DNA of 64,000 nt from the NCBI GenBank assembly GCA_049340005.1, contig JBMPIY010000002.1; one strand, written 5' to 3'. The notes under the pieces are model-generated. The model did not search any database and was not told where the DNA came from. It saw only the letters and a program-made list of their open reading frames with translations. The translations under genes were made by a program, and so were the position numbers. The DNA comes from CAXBDP01 sp963974465. GTDB lineage: Bacteria; Bacteroidota; Bacteroidia; Cytophagales; Cyclobacteriaceae. Positions within the stretch are counted from its first letter, which is position 1. Each line of letters begins with the position of its first letter. Shown here in pieces: positions 8,959 through 18,255 of the stretch.

Positions 8959-10124
8959 AAATTGGCCTCTTCGGTTTCGGTGTAGTTGGCGGTGGCTTGT
9001 ACGAAGTGTTGAAACAGACTCCGGGTTTCAAAACGGAGATATTAAAAATTTGCGTGAAAGACCGCAAAAAGAAAAGACCTGAAGGCATCGATATTTTCAC
9101 CTTCGAGAAAGATGATATTTTGGGAAATCCGGATATTAACCTTGTGGTGGAATTGATAGATGATCCCGATGAAGCATTTGAAATAGTGAAAACTGCCATG
9201 CAACGTGGCAAAGCTGTTGTTTCAGCTAACAAAAAAATGATTGCTGAGCATTTAGAGGAATTGCATGCGCTGCAACAAGCATATCGAGTTCCCTTTCTAT
9301 ATGAAGCTTCTGTCTGTGGAAGTATCCCAGTAATTAGAAATTTGGAAGAATACTACGATAATGACTTGCTCAGCAGCATCGAAGGTATTTGTAATGGCAC
9401 CACCAATTACATCCTCACTCGAACGATCGAGGATCATAAAAGCTATGAAGAAGTACTTGCTGCAGCCCAAAAACTAGGTTTTGCAGAAAGCAATCCCAAA
9501 TTGGATGTGGAAGCTTTCGATCCGAAATTTAAGCTCACCATTCTGATTGCGCATACCTTTGGCTTATTTCTTAGCCCAGAGCAAATCTTCAATTATGGCA
9601 TTCAACATTTGTCAATAGAAGATACCAATTATGCACGCGAAAAAGGCTTGAAACTCAAACTAATTGCAAAGGCCTATCGAGATAATGGAAAAGTACATGG
9701 CTGGGTAATCCCTGAATTTGTAAGTGATCAAAGCCACTTTTACCATGTTCACAATGAGTATAATGCGGTGCAAATTGGTGCCGCATTTACAGATAGTCAG
9801 TTTTTTATTGGCAAAGGTGCTGGCAGCTTCCCTACTGCCTCAGCGGTATTGTCCGATATATCGGCGCTCTCTTACGAGTATAAATACGAATACAAAAAAG
9901 CTCGCCAAAATCGATCAGCTGAATTCTCAAATGATTTGCGCATTAGGTTGTATATCAGATACAAAAATGAAGAAGATTTGAACGAGCTTGAATTAATTGA
10001 TGTCGAAGAATCTTATATCAACAAAAATTATCGCTACAAAATAGCGCATGTGAGTTTGGATAAGCTAAAAGAATTTGATCCAGCTTCTAGAGTTATATTC
10101 ATTGCTCATCATCCTATTTATTGA
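8943..10124 (+). CDS. hom: Homoserine dehydrogenase
   Basis: This 393-residue protein has an N-terminal Rossmann motif (GLFGFGVVGGG, about residues 8-18), the family signature around CNGTTNYILT (about 149-158) and the catalytic region with KLDVEAFDPKFKL. It reduces aspartate semialdehyde to homoserine, the substrate of MetX. There is no aspartokinase fusion and no clear C-terminal ACT domain, so this is the stand-alone form placed in the methionine operon. It overlaps metX by 16 bp, and its end overlaps the convergent gene at 10114 by 11 bp. Confidence 0.95.
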   Translation: MQKQLKIGLFGFGVVGGGLYEVLKQTPGFKTEILKICVKDRKKKRPEGIDIFTFEKDDILGNPDINLVVELIDDPDEAFEIVKTAMQRGKAVVSANKKMIAEHLEELHALQQAYRVPFLYEASVCGSIPVIRNLEEYYDNDLLSSIEGICNGTTNYILTRTIEDHKSYEEVLAAAQKLGFAESNPKLDVEAFDPKFKLTILIAHTFGLFLSPEQIFNYGIQHLSIEDTNYAREKGLKLKLIAKAYRDNGKVHGWVIPEFVSDQSHFYHVHNEYNAVQIGAAFTDSQFFIGKGAGSFPTASAVLSDISALSYEYKYEYKKARQNRSAEFSNDLRIRLYIRYKNEEDLNELELIDVEESYINKNYRYKIAHVSLDKLKEFDPASRVIFIAHHPIY

Positions 10125-10473
10125 GGAGAATTTGAAAGCAAAATCCACCTAAGGCGTAGGCGGCAAAATCGAATGGATCATAATAAAATTTGGCGGATAA
10201 TAGTGGAAAAATAAACTCACCAACCAAAGCAACATAAATAGTAAGGGCAATGACCTCAGACAGAAAAAGGCGGGAGGGAATTGCCCTTTTTGCTAAAAAC
10301 CAATTGCGCTCAAATTGCCATGCTCCCAGCAATACAATAGGCGCAACAAATGGATCTAGATAACTATCAATAAATGGAATATAGATACCAAATCCATATT
10401 GCAGAATTTGGTGAAGTAGGAACAAGCACACAAAATACCAATAGAGCTTGGAATAGACTGCCAACGGACTCAT
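10114..10473 (-). CDS. Small integral membrane protein, unknown function
   Basis: The product is 119 residues and strongly hydrophobic, with three or four probable membrane spans (about residues 10-30, 42-53, 70-90 and 98-115). No catalytic motif is seen. It is the last gene of a minus-strand group (PLDc_N protein, PD40 protein, a 73-residue protein, this one). Its start overlaps the previous stop by 4 bp and its stop overlaps hom on the opposite strand by 11 bp. I cannot assign a family with confidence. Confidence 0.65.
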   Translation of the reverse strand: MSPLAVYSKLYWYFVCLFLLHQILQYGFGIYIPFIDSYLDPFVAPIVLLGAWQFERNWFLAKRAIPSRLFLSEVIALTIYVALVGEFIFPLLSAKFYYDPFDFAAYALGGFCFQILLNK

Positions 10474-10691
10474 CCAGCTGCGAAGAAAGTGACCAAAAGA
10501 ATGATGAAAACAATAGGCGAAAAGGCGATGACAAATATACTTGCGATAGTGCGCGTGAGAATATGCAACAGCTTTTGAAGCACATTTTGATTAGGACGAA
10601 ATTTCAGCCATTCAAAATATTGAATGGCCCAGTCAGCAATTTGCTCTCTGAGCAAAATCAAGAATGGTTTCTCATCTTCTGGCTGGCTCAT
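10470..10691 (-). CDS. Small protein with C-terminal membrane span
   Basis: This 73-residue product has a charged N-terminal half (residues 1-45, including QPEDEKPFLILLREQIADW) and one C-terminal hydrophobic segment (about 47-71, IASIFVIAFSPIVFIILLVTF). It lies 12 bp after the PD40 gene and overlaps the next start by 4 bp, so it is translated as part of the same transcript. No family is recognised. Confidence 0.6.
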   Translation of the reverse strand: MSQPEDEKPFLILLREQIADWAIQYFEWLKFRPNQNVLQKLLHILTRTIASIFVIAFSPIVFIILLVTFFAAG

Positions 10692-10703
10692 TTAGTTTAA
10701 GCT

Positions 10704-11888
10704 TTAATTTACCTGAACATCAACCTTAATCTTTTCAAAGTCCTTGTAATCATTAACTTTAAGGGTCAGTACTTTTTGATCCTTCCCATCTCCAAATTCA
10801 ATTTGGTAATCTTCACCCTCTCTTAGAAACATCGCAAAATAACCATCTTCCGAATGGCTATACACCCAAGCCTCAATTTCTGATGATTTTAAATTTATTG
10901 CTTTGATTACTATTTCTTTGGGCTTACCATTTTTCTGTCGCAATATGGTTCCATTTAGCTCTTTTACTGGAGCAGGTAAAAAACTCTTATCTAGAAAAGT
11001 TGTCTTTGGGTTGCCAATGTCTGAGACAGAATCTCTCTCAATAAACATGGCAACATTAGAGCCAGTAAGCAAATTCAGATAAGAATTTGATGGCTTTTCA
11101 AATAAACTATCGGGAAGAGGAATACCTTTCTGCCAACCGTTCGCTGTTTTCTTTGCCATCAAAATTTTGACTTTATTATCAAAAGCTGAATCTGCGCTAA
11201 AAGAATGTGTGAAATAAATCGTTTTACCATCGGCACCAAAAAAAGGCGCATACTCTTCTCCAATAGTGTTAATATTTTCTCCCAAATTCACTGGCTCAGT
11301 CCATGAATTTTTGCCAGAACGATGAGAAATAAAAATGTCCTGAGAGCCAATGCTTTTATCGTTTTCAATTGCCAATAACATCAGATGTCCATTTGGATGT
11401 ACATAAAAGTCAGAATACTGACCTCTGATTTCTAGATTTTCTATTTTTTGAGTATCAGGGAATCTCCATTTTCCTTTCACCTTAGTGGACATTGATAATC
11501 CAGAGCCAGGACTACCCTTATCATATTTATTTAATAGATACAAACTTCTGTTGTCTGCTAACAAAGAAATAGGGGCATTAGGAAAATCATTATTGATTGG
11601 TTTTCCTACATTTTCTGCCTCTGTCCAATTACCATTTTCAAACTTCGTAAGATAAACATCGCCTGGATCTTCTAGCCCGCCAACATTATCTTCAACATAT
11701 TTTAAACTAAAAAATAATAATTTTCCATCGTGACTAAAGACTGGTTTTGCTACACCTGTATAGCTTGGTTTGAAGTCTATTTCGGGTGGCTCTTTGTATA
11801 TTTTCAAACGAAGCTGAAAAGAATAGACTGAGGTACAATTAAAAAATAGTAGTAAAAGGACTAGACCTCCACAAGTAAATTTTCCCAT
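10704..11888 (-). CDS. Exported PD40/TolB-type beta-propeller protein
   Basis: The 394-residue protein has a signal peptide (about residues 1-23) and several WD40-like PD40 repeats. These show the recurring pattern of a phrase such as PVFSHDGKLLFFS, FFGADGKTIYFTHSF or YVHPNGHLMLL followed by a change of strand. PD40 proteins occur widely in Bacteroidota in the periplasm or outer membrane and are thought to mediate protein or glycan contacts. No enzymatic residues stand out. It follows the small PLDc_N gene by 10 bp and precedes two small membrane genes. Confidence 0.75.
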   Translation of the reverse strand: MGKFTCGGLVLLLLFFNCTSVYSFQLRLKIYKEPPEIDFKPSYTGVAKPVFSHDGKLLFFSLKYVEDNVGGLEDPGDVYLTKFENGNWTEAENVGKPINNDFPNAPISLLADNRSLYLLNKYDKGSPGSGLSMSTKVKGKWRFPDTQKIENLEIRGQYSDFYVHPNGHLMLLAIENDKSIGSQDIFISHRSGKNSWTEPVNLGENINTIGEEYAPFFGADGKTIYFTHSFSADSAFDNKVKILMAKKTANGWQKGIPLPDSLFEKPSNSYLNLLTGSNVAMFIERDSVSDIGNPKTTFLDKSFLPAPVKELNGTILRQKNGKPKEIVIKAINLKSSEIEAWVYSHSEDGYFAMFLREGEDYQIEFGDGKDQKVLTLKVNDYKDFEKIKVDVQVN

Positions 11889-11898
11889 CTAAGTGATT

Positions 11899-12075
11899 TT
11901 ATCTCGTACTCTTCCCTCTGCCAATTAAAAACCAAAGAATAGTGCCCACTAATGGTAAAAATATCACAACCAAAATCCAGATAAGCTTATCTGTACTTGA
12001 TGAAAAACTACTGCGGAGCACATCTATCAAAGTGAATATATAGATGATTGTGCCTATGATGCCAAGTCCAAACAT
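11899..12075 (-). CDS. PLDc_N-type small membrane protein
   Basis: A 58-residue ORF (ATG at 12075, stop at 11899) encodes two hydrophobic spans (about 2-20 and 31-52). The ending is typical of the phospholipase D N-terminal (PLDc_N) family: KLIWILVVIFLPLVG, then LWFLIGR. Such proteins are common and stand alone, without a nuclease or lipase domain; they are probably membrane-stress or envelope proteins of unknown action. It lies between the sucD terminator and the PD40 gene and may head that operon. Confidence 0.8.
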   Translation of the reverse strand: MFGLGIIGTIIYIFTLIDVLRSSFSSSTDKLIWILVVIFLPLVGTILWFLIGRGKSTR

Positions 12076-12129
12076 GGTGGTAAAAATTTGTGATTGATAA
12101 ATATGATTAAATGTGAACTAAACTAAACA

Positions 12130-12158
12130 AAAAAAGCGAACCGAAGCTCGCTTTTTTC
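12130..12158 (-). terminator. Intrinsic terminator after sucD
   Basis: Read on the minus strand, an AGCGA/TCGCT stem with an 8-nt loop is flanked by A and T tracts. It lies 22 bp past the sucD stop codon. Confidence 0.8.
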
Positions 12159-12179
12159 AATTTTCCATCTAAAATAAAA

Positions 12180-13052
12180 CTATTTTCCTAGGGCTTTCAA
12201 TACCATATCGCCAATTTCAGCTGGAGACTGTACTACCAAAAGACCACACTCTTCCATTATTTTCATTTTTGCAGCTGCAGTATCATCTTCACCACCTACA
12301 ATCGCTCCCGCATGACCCATTCTACGGCCTGGAGGTGCTGTTTGTCCGGCGATGAACCCAATTACAGGCTTAGTACCATTTTCTTTGATCCATTTTGCAG
12401 CCTCAGATTCCATGCTTCCACCAATTTCACCAATCATTACGATAGCTTCAGTTTCGGGATCGTTCATCAATAACTCTACTGCTTCTTTGGTAGTAGTTCC
12501 AATAATTGGGTCGCCACCTATGCCAATACAAGTGCTTTGGCCTAGACCAGCTTTAGTAATCTGATCCACAGCTTCGTAAGTAAGTGTACCTGAGCGGGAA
12601 ACAATACCAATACTACCTTTGCGGTGGATAAAACCTGGCATGATACCAACTTTAGCTTCACCTGGTGTAATCACTCCAGGACAGTTTGGCCCAACCATAC
12701 GTACATCTCTATCAGAAAGATATTCCTTCACTTTGATCATATCCTTTACTGGAATTCCTTCGGTAATAGTAATGATTACAGCTATACCTGCATCAGCAGC
12801 TTCCATTATAGCATCAGCTGCAAAAGCGGGTGGAACAAAAATCAATGAAACGTTAGCACCAGTTTTTGCAACAGCTTCTGATACTGTGTTAAATACTGGA
12901 CGATCCAAATGCGTTTGACCGCCTTTGCCTGGAGTAACACCTCCAACTACATTCGTTCCATACTCTATCATCTGACCTGCGTGGAATGAACCTTCGGAAC
13001 CTGTAAAGCCCTGTACTATTATTTTCGAATCTTTATTTACTAATACACTCAT
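12180..13052 (-). CDS. sucD: Succinyl-CoA ligase alpha subunit
   Basis: At 290 residues this is the normal length. The N-terminal CoA-binding Rossmann domain includes VQGFTGSEGSFH (about 14-25) and the C-terminal ligase domain carries the phosphorylated histidine in GRRMGHAGAIVGG (about residue 246). With SucC it converts succinyl-CoA to succinate while forming ATP or GTP in the TCA cycle. sucC is not adjacent, as is common in Bacteroidota. The gene is monocistronic, with a good promoter upstream and a terminator downstream. Confidence 0.97.
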   Translation of the reverse strand: MSVLVNKDSKIIVQGFTGSEGSFHAGQMIEYGTNVVGGVTPGKGGQTHLDRPVFNTVSEAVAKTGANVSLIFVPPAFAADAIMEAADAGIAVIITITEGIPVKDMIKVKEYLSDRDVRMVGPNCPGVITPGEAKVGIMPGFIHRKGSIGIVSRSGTLTYEAVDQITKAGLGQSTCIGIGGDPIIGTTTKEAVELLMNDPETEAIVMIGEIGGSMESEAAKWIKENGTKPVIGFIAGQTAPPGRRMGHAGAIVGGEDDTAAAKMKIMEECGLLVVQSPAEIGDMVLKALGK

Positions 13053-13073
13053 GTAGCGAATTTTAATTTTTCA

Positions 13074-13104
13074 CAAAAATAGAAGATTTGACCGCTTACA
13101 CAAA
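13074..13104 (-). promoter_or_regulatory. Bacteroidota-type promoter of sucD
   Basis: On the minus strand TTTG (complement of 13101-13104), a 19-bp spacer and TATTTTTG (complement of 13074-13081) match the consensus. The start codon lies 21 bp beyond. Confidence 0.75.
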
Positions 13105-13197
13105 GGAGAATTACAAGCGATGACAATTCATTACAAATCCTTAAAAAAACTAAACCGTGATTCTATTTTTTTCTAATTTGTAGCAAATTCAATTCAT

Positions 13198-15597
13198 ATG
13201 CTCAAAAAAGTACTCCTAGGCCTTGGCTTGGTGATTTTACTACTCATCATTGCGGTTTTTATTGGCTACAATTCACTCAAACCTAGCTATAAAGGCAGCC
13301 AAAAATTAGACGGATTACAATCCGAAGTTGAGATTATTTTTGATACATACGGCGTTCCACACATAACTGCTCAGTCAGAAGAAGATGCTCATTTTGCTTT
13401 GGGCTATGTGCACGCACAAGATCGGCTATTCCAAATGGAAATGTTGAGACGCGTAGCATCCGGAAAATTGTCTGAAATATTCGGCATGGATTTGCTAGAA
13501 ACTGATCAATTTTTTCGCACGTTGGGAATATCCCTTCAAGCGGAAGAAGCCATTGAACAATTTTGGACGGATGAGCAAGATGAACCTTGGCAAATAAATA
13601 CGCTGGCTTACCTCAAAGGCATAAATCAATTTATCGAAAAAGGGCCTAAACCTGTTGAGTTCCACCTGTTGGGTATTTCCATGGAGCCATATACTTTGCA
13701 AGATGTATATCTCACCACCGGTTTTATGGCTTTTGGATTTGCTGAAGGTTTTAGAGAAGATCCCCTAGTAAGTACTTTGATGAACAAATTGGGTGGAGAT
13801 TACTTAAATGACTTGATAATTGACTGGGAAGAAATGGCTGAAAAAATTCCAGTTTATGACCCTAAGATGGAACAAAATCTTCTTTCCATTTCCACGCATA
13901 CAAAGCAGTTATTAGATAATTTACCTGTTGCACCTTGGTTGGGCTCCAATAGCTGGGTAATTGGCCCGACAAAAACAGCGGGAGGTAAAGTCCTTTTTGC
14001 AAATGATACGCATATGGGTTTTAGCCAACCTTCTGTATGGTACGAGGCACATATTGAAGCTCCCGGCATGAGCAGCTATGGCAATTACGCTGCTGGCTTT
14101 CCCTTCCCTATTTTAGGGCACAACCGTTACATGGCAGTTGGCCTCACTATGTTCGAAAATGACGACACTGATTTCTTTATCGAAAAACCAGTGGAAGGCA
14201 ATTCTAATCAATATTGGTATGGTGAAGAGAAACTCAATTTTTCCTCCCGTACAGAAATCATCAAAGTGAAGGATAGCGATGATATTAGCTTCGAAGTGAA
14301 ATCCAGCAAACATGGCCCAATCATAAACCCTGTGATTCCAGAGATATCTGCCATTTATAATCAGCCAGTGGCAGTTTCGTGGAGCTATTTACAATTACCC
14401 AATCAAAATCTACAAGCCACATATAATATTATAAAAGCAAACAACATGGAGGATGTGAAAAAAGGCGCTTCTATGATTAATAGCCCTGGCTTAAATGTAA
14501 TGTATGGAGATGTGGACGGAAATATCGCTTGGTGGACTACAGCCAAACTTTGGCAAAGACCAGAAGGCCAAAGTGGTAAACTATTCCTCGACGGAAGCAA
14601 TCCTGCCGAAGAACCAACAGGTTTTCTGCCTTTTGAAATGAATCCTCATGCCGAAAACCCACCTTCTGGATATGTGTATTCTGCAAACAATCAGCCTGAA
14701 GGAATGGACGACCAACTATATCCTGGATATTATGTACCGGAAAATAGGGCTAAGCGAATAACACAATTGCTAAATGAGGAAAATGATTGGACTATTGAGA
14801 AAATGAAAACTATGATCAATGATGTCCATGCTTCTGAAGATCTTCATATTAGCAAATCACTTATTCCATTGTTGATGGAAAAAGACTTATCTGAACAGGA
14901 ACTTTCCGCGCTGAGTTTGCTGAAAAACTGGGATGGTAATTACAGAATGAACAGTCAAGGCGCAGTGATTTTCCAAAAGTGGATTTACCTTATTCAAAAG
15001 TATGCATTCGAGGATGAAATGGGGCAAGAGCTTTTCGATACATATATCGGAAGTCACTTACAAAAGCGTAGCATTAGAGCTTTTGTAGAAAATGACAGCA
15101 GTATTTGGTGGAATAATGTAAATAGCGAAATCAAAGAACAAAGAAGGGATATTGTAAGCAAAGCGTTTACGGAGACCATACAGGCATTAGAAAATCAACT
15201 TGGCAGCAATCGAGATAATTGGACGTGGGCAGAGGTCCACACTGTAGAACATCCACACCCCTTTGGAGAAAATGAAAGTTTAAGGAAATACTTCAATGTG
15301 GGACCAATTGCCCTGAAGGGTGGAAATGAAGTGATAAATAATATTGGTTTCGCACCTGACTCAAGTGGATATTACAAGGCCACTTTTGGTCCAGCAATGA
15401 GAAGGATTATTGACATGGGTCAGATTCAAAAATCATGGTCTGTGCTACCAACAGGGCAATCAGGAAATATCTTAAGCGAGCATTACAGCGACCAGGCGCA
15501 AATGTATGCTAATGGAGAATTTAGATATCAACTAATGGACAAAACAGATATTCAGCAACATCAAAAAAGCAAACTGATGCTAGTTCCTTCTAAATAA
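13198..15597 (+). CDS. Penicillin acylase family N-terminal nucleophile hydrolase
   Basis: The product has 799 residues, in the family range. An N-terminal hydrophobic segment (about 5-24) directs export. The alpha-chain motif GYVHAQDRLFQMEMLRR (about 69-85) and the autoprocessing site LGSNSW are visible, with the nucleophile Ser at about residue 249 that becomes the N-terminus of the beta chain. Later Asn residues (SANNQPEG) fit the oxyanion region. Members cleave penicillins, acyl-homoserine lactones or other N-acyl amides; the substrate cannot be read from sequence. The gene stands alone between sucD (divergent) and its own terminator. Confidence 0.9.
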   Translation: MLKKVLLGLGLVILLLIIAVFIGYNSLKPSYKGSQKLDGLQSEVEIIFDTYGVPHITAQSEEDAHFALGYVHAQDRLFQMEMLRRVASGKLSEIFGMDLLETDQFFRTLGISLQAEEAIEQFWTDEQDEPWQINTLAYLKGINQFIEKGPKPVEFHLLGISMEPYTLQDVYLTTGFMAFGFAEGFREDPLVSTLMNKLGGDYLNDLIIDWEEMAEKIPVYDPKMEQNLLSISTHTKQLLDNLPVAPWLGSNSWVIGPTKTAGGKVLFANDTHMGFSQPSVWYEAHIEAPGMSSYGNYAAGFPFPILGHNRYMAVGLTMFENDDTDFFIEKPVEGNSNQYWYGEEKLNFSSRTEIIKVKDSDDISFEVKSSKHGPIINPVIPEISAIYNQPVAVSWSYLQLPNQNLQATYNIIKANNMEDVKKGASMINSPGLNVMYGDVDGNIAWWTTAKLWQRPEGQSGKLFLDGSNPAEEPTGFLPFEMNPHAENPPSGYVYSANNQPEGMDDQLYPGYYVPENRAKRITQLLNEENDWTIEKMKTMINDVHASEDLHISKSLIPLLMEKDLSEQELSALSLLKNWDGNYRMNSQGAVIFQKWIYLIQKYAFEDEMGQELFDTYIGSHLQKRSIRAFVENDSSIWWNNVNSEIKEQRRDIVSKAFTETIQALENQLGSNRDNWTWAEVHTVEHPHPFGENESLRKYFNVGPIALKGGNEVINNIGFAPDSSGYYKATFGPAMRRIIDMGQIQKSWSVLPTGQSGNILSEHYSDQAQMYANGEFRYQLMDKTDIQQHQKSKLMLVPSK

Positions 15598-15655
15598 CTA
15601 AGAGAATCTCAACCTCCCGCCTTTTTCAAACAGGTGTTCGATACTGAAATAAAAC

Positions 15656-15690
15656 TGTCCGATAACGTACGCTATCGGACAATTTTTGTT
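15656..15690 (+). terminator. Intrinsic terminator after the acylase gene
   Basis: A TGTCCGATA/TATCGGACA stem with an 8-nt loop is followed by AATTTTTGTTTT. Confidence 0.85.
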
Positions 15691-15810
15691 TTATGGAATA
15701 ATGTATAATTATCTGTTTATCAATTACTTAATGAATTTTTCTTTTCATGGCACGTGGCTTGGCTATTGTCTGGCATAAACGGAACGAAAAAATCAAAAAT
15801 TTATATAGTC

Positions 15811-16197
15811 ATGAAAACTTTATCATTAACAATCCCAAGTCAGAAAAACTTAAGTGCAATGATCGCCATCATCTTGGCAATGCTTGTACTTATGAGTGCA
15901 AAAGTGAATGCGTCTGACACACTAAAAGCCAAACCAACTGTAAAAGAACAGAACTGGTTGGATTTGAGACTCGAAGCTGAGTTGTTGGAAATTTCTCAGC
16001 AAATAGAAAAAGCTGTTAGTCCTACTCTTCAACTTGAAAAAACCTTCAGGATAGTAGATCAGAATAACGAATTGGTGTATGAAGGCACAGAAAAGAATAT
16101 GCTGATCATAACTGATAAAAAATTGAGCAGCTTGCTCCGCAAAAGTTCGCTACTAATTGACTACCAAGGCGTAGCGCACTACATGATCGAAAGATAA
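15811..16197 (+). CDS. Small exported protein, unknown function
   Basis: I chose the ATG at 15811 because it places a clean signal peptide at the N-terminus (hydrophobic about residues 15-32, cleavage near VNAS); an upstream in-frame ATG at 15754 would bury it. The mature part is about 95 residues, helical then beta, ending in a segment like FRIVDQNNELVYEG. No family is recognised. Its signal peptide shares the word PSQKNL with the small exported protein at 16342, so the two may be related or co-regulated. A long hairpin follows the stop codon. Confidence 0.7.
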   Translation: MKTLSLTIPSQKNLSAMIAIILAMLVLMSAKVNASDTLKAKPTVKEQNWLDLRLEAELLEISQQIEKAVSPTLQLEKTFRIVDQNNELVYEGTEKNMLIITDKKLSSLLRKSSLLIDYQGVAHYMIER

Positions 16198-16212
16198 TGT
16201 TTTGGGTTCGAA

Positions 16213-16259
16213 GAGGAAGATGGCTGCAATACCCACCGTTTGCAGCCAAATTCTTCCTC
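16213..16259 (+). other. Long hairpin between two small exported-protein genes
   Basis: GAGGAAGA, then GGCTGCAA, pairs with TTGCAGCC, then TCTTCCTC, making an interrupted stem of about 16 bp with a loop around ACCCACCG. Only a weak T run follows (near 16265), so it may be a poor terminator, an mRNA-stabilising structure or an attenuator. Confidence 0.6.
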
Positions 16260-16287
16260 AATAGAATTTTTAATGAAATATTATAAC

Positions 16288-16295
16288 TAATTTTG
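16288..16295 (+). promoter_or_regulatory. Possible -7 element before gene at 16342
   Basis: TAATTTTG fits TAnnTTTG but no clear -33 TTTG lies about 20 bp upstream. An inverted repeat (GATAAC...GTTATC, 16302-16321) sits between it and the start codon and could be an operator or a leader hairpin. Confidence 0.4.
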
Positions 16296-16341
16296 AAACA
16301 GGATAACAACAATTGCGTTATCACAAAGAACTCCGACAATC

Positions 16342-16599
16342 ATGAAATCACTCTTCAGACCAAGTCAAAAAAATTTATGCGCTCTATTTGCCTTATTGAT
16401 GGCTGGAGCAATAACATTGCAGGCTTTTAATCCATCAGCAAAAATGGATAAATTCATTGCTTCTTCAACAGAAAAAACTATGACAATATCGTCAGCTACT
16501 GAAGAAGATAAAGACCAAGATAGTTTCACTAAAATGGTTCGCATGAGCTTAGTCCCAGCTCTTTCGTTAGCTGCAGTTAAGCAGATTCTGAAAAAATAA
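16342..16599 (+). CDS. Small exported protein, unknown function
   Basis: The product is 85 residues: a signal peptide (about 1-30, with PSQKNLCALFALLMAGA), an acidic Ser/Thr-rich stretch (TEEDKDQD) and a short hydrophobic helix at the C-terminus (LVPALSLAAVKQILKK). The N-terminal word PSQKNL is shared with the preceding small gene. Nothing indicates an enzyme. A terminator follows 20 bp later, so the gene is a discrete unit. Confidence 0.6.
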   Translation: MKSLFRPSQKNLCALFALLMAGAITLQAFNPSAKMDKFIASSTEKTMTISSATEEDKDQDSFTKMVRMSLVPALSLAAVKQILKK

Positions 16600-16618
16600 T
16601 AATTAAGCAATCCTTTGT

Positions 16619-16651
16619 TGAAGCTGGCTCGAAAGATCCAGCTTTTTTTTT
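16619..16651 (+). terminator. Intrinsic terminator
   Basis: AAGCTGG, an 11-nt loop and CCAGCTT are followed by a run of T residues. Confidence 0.85.
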
Positions 16652-16776
16652 GCTCAAAGATTAACCACTACAGCCATACAGAATTTTTGTCATCTAAAAA
16701 CCATTTTGTGAAACGGCCAAAAAAATAGAAATTACCCTTTCTAATAAACCTTAATCAACAGAGGCTGGCCGCATAG

Positions 16777-18255
16777 ATGGATTTGAACACTTCTTCTGAA
16801 TTTTCAATCTCAAAAGCAATTGGGCTCATCGCTGGCCCATTAGTTTTTATTTTTCTTCTAAATACTGCTGCTCCAGATGGTCTCAATCCAGAAGCTTGGA
16901 AAGTTATAGCCCTCGCTACTTGGATGGTCGCTTGGTGGATTACCGAGGCAATGCCGCTACCCGTAACGGCACTTTTACCTATGATTGTCCTACCAATGCT
17001 TGGCATATTTTCACAAGAAGAGGCCTCTACGCCTTATGCAAGCCCAATAGTATTCTTATTTATGGGCGGATTTCTGATTGCATTGGCAATGGAAAAGCAA
17101 AATCTCCATTCGCGAATTGCGTTAAACCTTATCCGAGTAATCGGCACCAATCCCAATGGCATAATCCTAGGCTTTATGGTCGCCACCGCCTTTCTCAGCA
17201 TGTGGATTAGTAATACAGCCACAGCTGTGATGATGCTGCCAATTGCCATGAGTGTGGTAAAACTCCTTAGTGAACGAATAGCTGAAGAAAATCAAATCGG
17301 GGTGAAGAACTTTTCGCTAGTGCTTCTTCTCAGTATTGCCTATGCTGCAAATATTGGTGGCACAGCAACGATAATTGGCACACCACCCAATGTGGTAATG
17401 GTCGGCTATCTCAATCAATTTTACGACTACGATTTGGCGTTCGGAAAGTACTTACTTGTGGGCATTCCAGCCGCTGTCGCTATGTTGGCAATTACATATC
17501 TATTGCTAACCAAAATACTTTATCCCAATAAAATAAAAGGGCAAAAAGATACCGGAGAGTTAGTTACAAGTAAGCTTCTTGCATTGGGCAAAATAAGCAG
17601 AGCTGAGTGGTTGGTAGCCATCATATTTGTGCTCACCGCTTCGGCATGGATATTTCGCTCACCGATTAACAATATGATTGGCAGTAATTTCCTCAACGAC
17701 ACCCTTATCGCAATGGCAGGAGGAATATTGATGTTTATCGTCCCAGTAAATTTCAAAAAAGGCGAATTCATTATGGATTGGTCTGCGACCAAAGAATTGC
17801 CATGGGGTATTTTACTGCTTTTTGGTGGTGGACTCACACTTGCCAAAGCCATGGAAGTAACGGGAATCATACAATCAGTAGGAGAAGCCGTATCAGGCAA
17901 TAGCCAATGGGAGCTTTGGCTTCTCTTGCTTGTACTCACTAGCATAATGCTATTTATGACAGAGCTTATGAGCAATGTTGCACTTTGCGTAATTTTCCTT
18001 CCTGTAGTTTTAGGCATCGCTGATGGCCTCAATATTCCTCCACTCATGTTGGCTATTCCAGTAACGCTAGCATCGAGTTATGCTTTTATGATGCCCGTAT
18101 CCACACCGCCAAATGCCATTGTGTATTCCAGCGGCTTTATCAGCATGAAACAAATGGTGAAAGCCGGCTTTATTCTCAACTTGATTTCCATTATTATACT
18201 AATGATTTTGAGTCAGACTTTGATTCCTTGGGTTTATGGGGAAGAGGGTTTTTGA
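16777..18255 (+). CDS. SLC13/DASS family anion:sodium symporter
   Basis: This 492-residue integral membrane protein has about eleven to twelve hydrophobic spans. It has the two Ser-Asn-Thr-like hairpin motifs of the divalent anion:sodium symporters: SNTATAVMMLPIAMSV (about residues 147-162) and SNVALCVIFLPVVLG (about 408-422). The late PVSTPPNAIVYSSG segment is also typical. Members import succinate, malate, citrate or sulfate with sodium; the exact anion cannot be read here. It has no operon partner; the next gene is 420 bp away. Confidence 0.9.
   Translation: MDLNTSSEFSISKAIGLIAGPLVFIFLLNTAAPDGLNPEAWKVIALATWMVAWWITEAMPLPVTALLPMIVLPMLGIFSQEEASTPYASPIVFLFMGGFLIALAMEKQNLHSRIALNLIRVIGTNPNGIILGFMVATAFLSMWISNTATAVMMLPIAMSVVKLLSERIAEENQIGVKNFSLVLLLSIAYAANIGGTATIIGTPPNVVMVGYLNQFYDYDLAFGKYLLVGIPAAVAMLAITYLLLTKILYPNKIKGQKDTGELVTSKLLALGKISRAEWLVAIIFVLTASAWIFRSPINNMIGSNFLNDTLIAMAGGILMFIVPVNFKKGEFIMDWSATKELPWGILLLFGGGLTLAKAMEVTGIIQSVGEAVSGNSQWELWLLLLVLTSIMLFMTELMSNVALCVIFLPVVLGIADGLNIPPLMLAIPVTLASSYAFMMPVSTPPNAIVYSSGFISMKQMVKAGFILNLISIIILMILSQTLIPWVYGEEGF

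Noticed and set aside
15754..15810. Upstream start for the small exported protein
   Set aside because: It would add 19 residues before a good signal peptide; the ATG at 15811 gives a normal export signal.
17520..18047. Open frame (175 codons) antisense to the SLC13 gene
   Set aside because: It covers conserved transporter motifs in the opposite strand and has no promoter, ribosome-binding site or family pattern.
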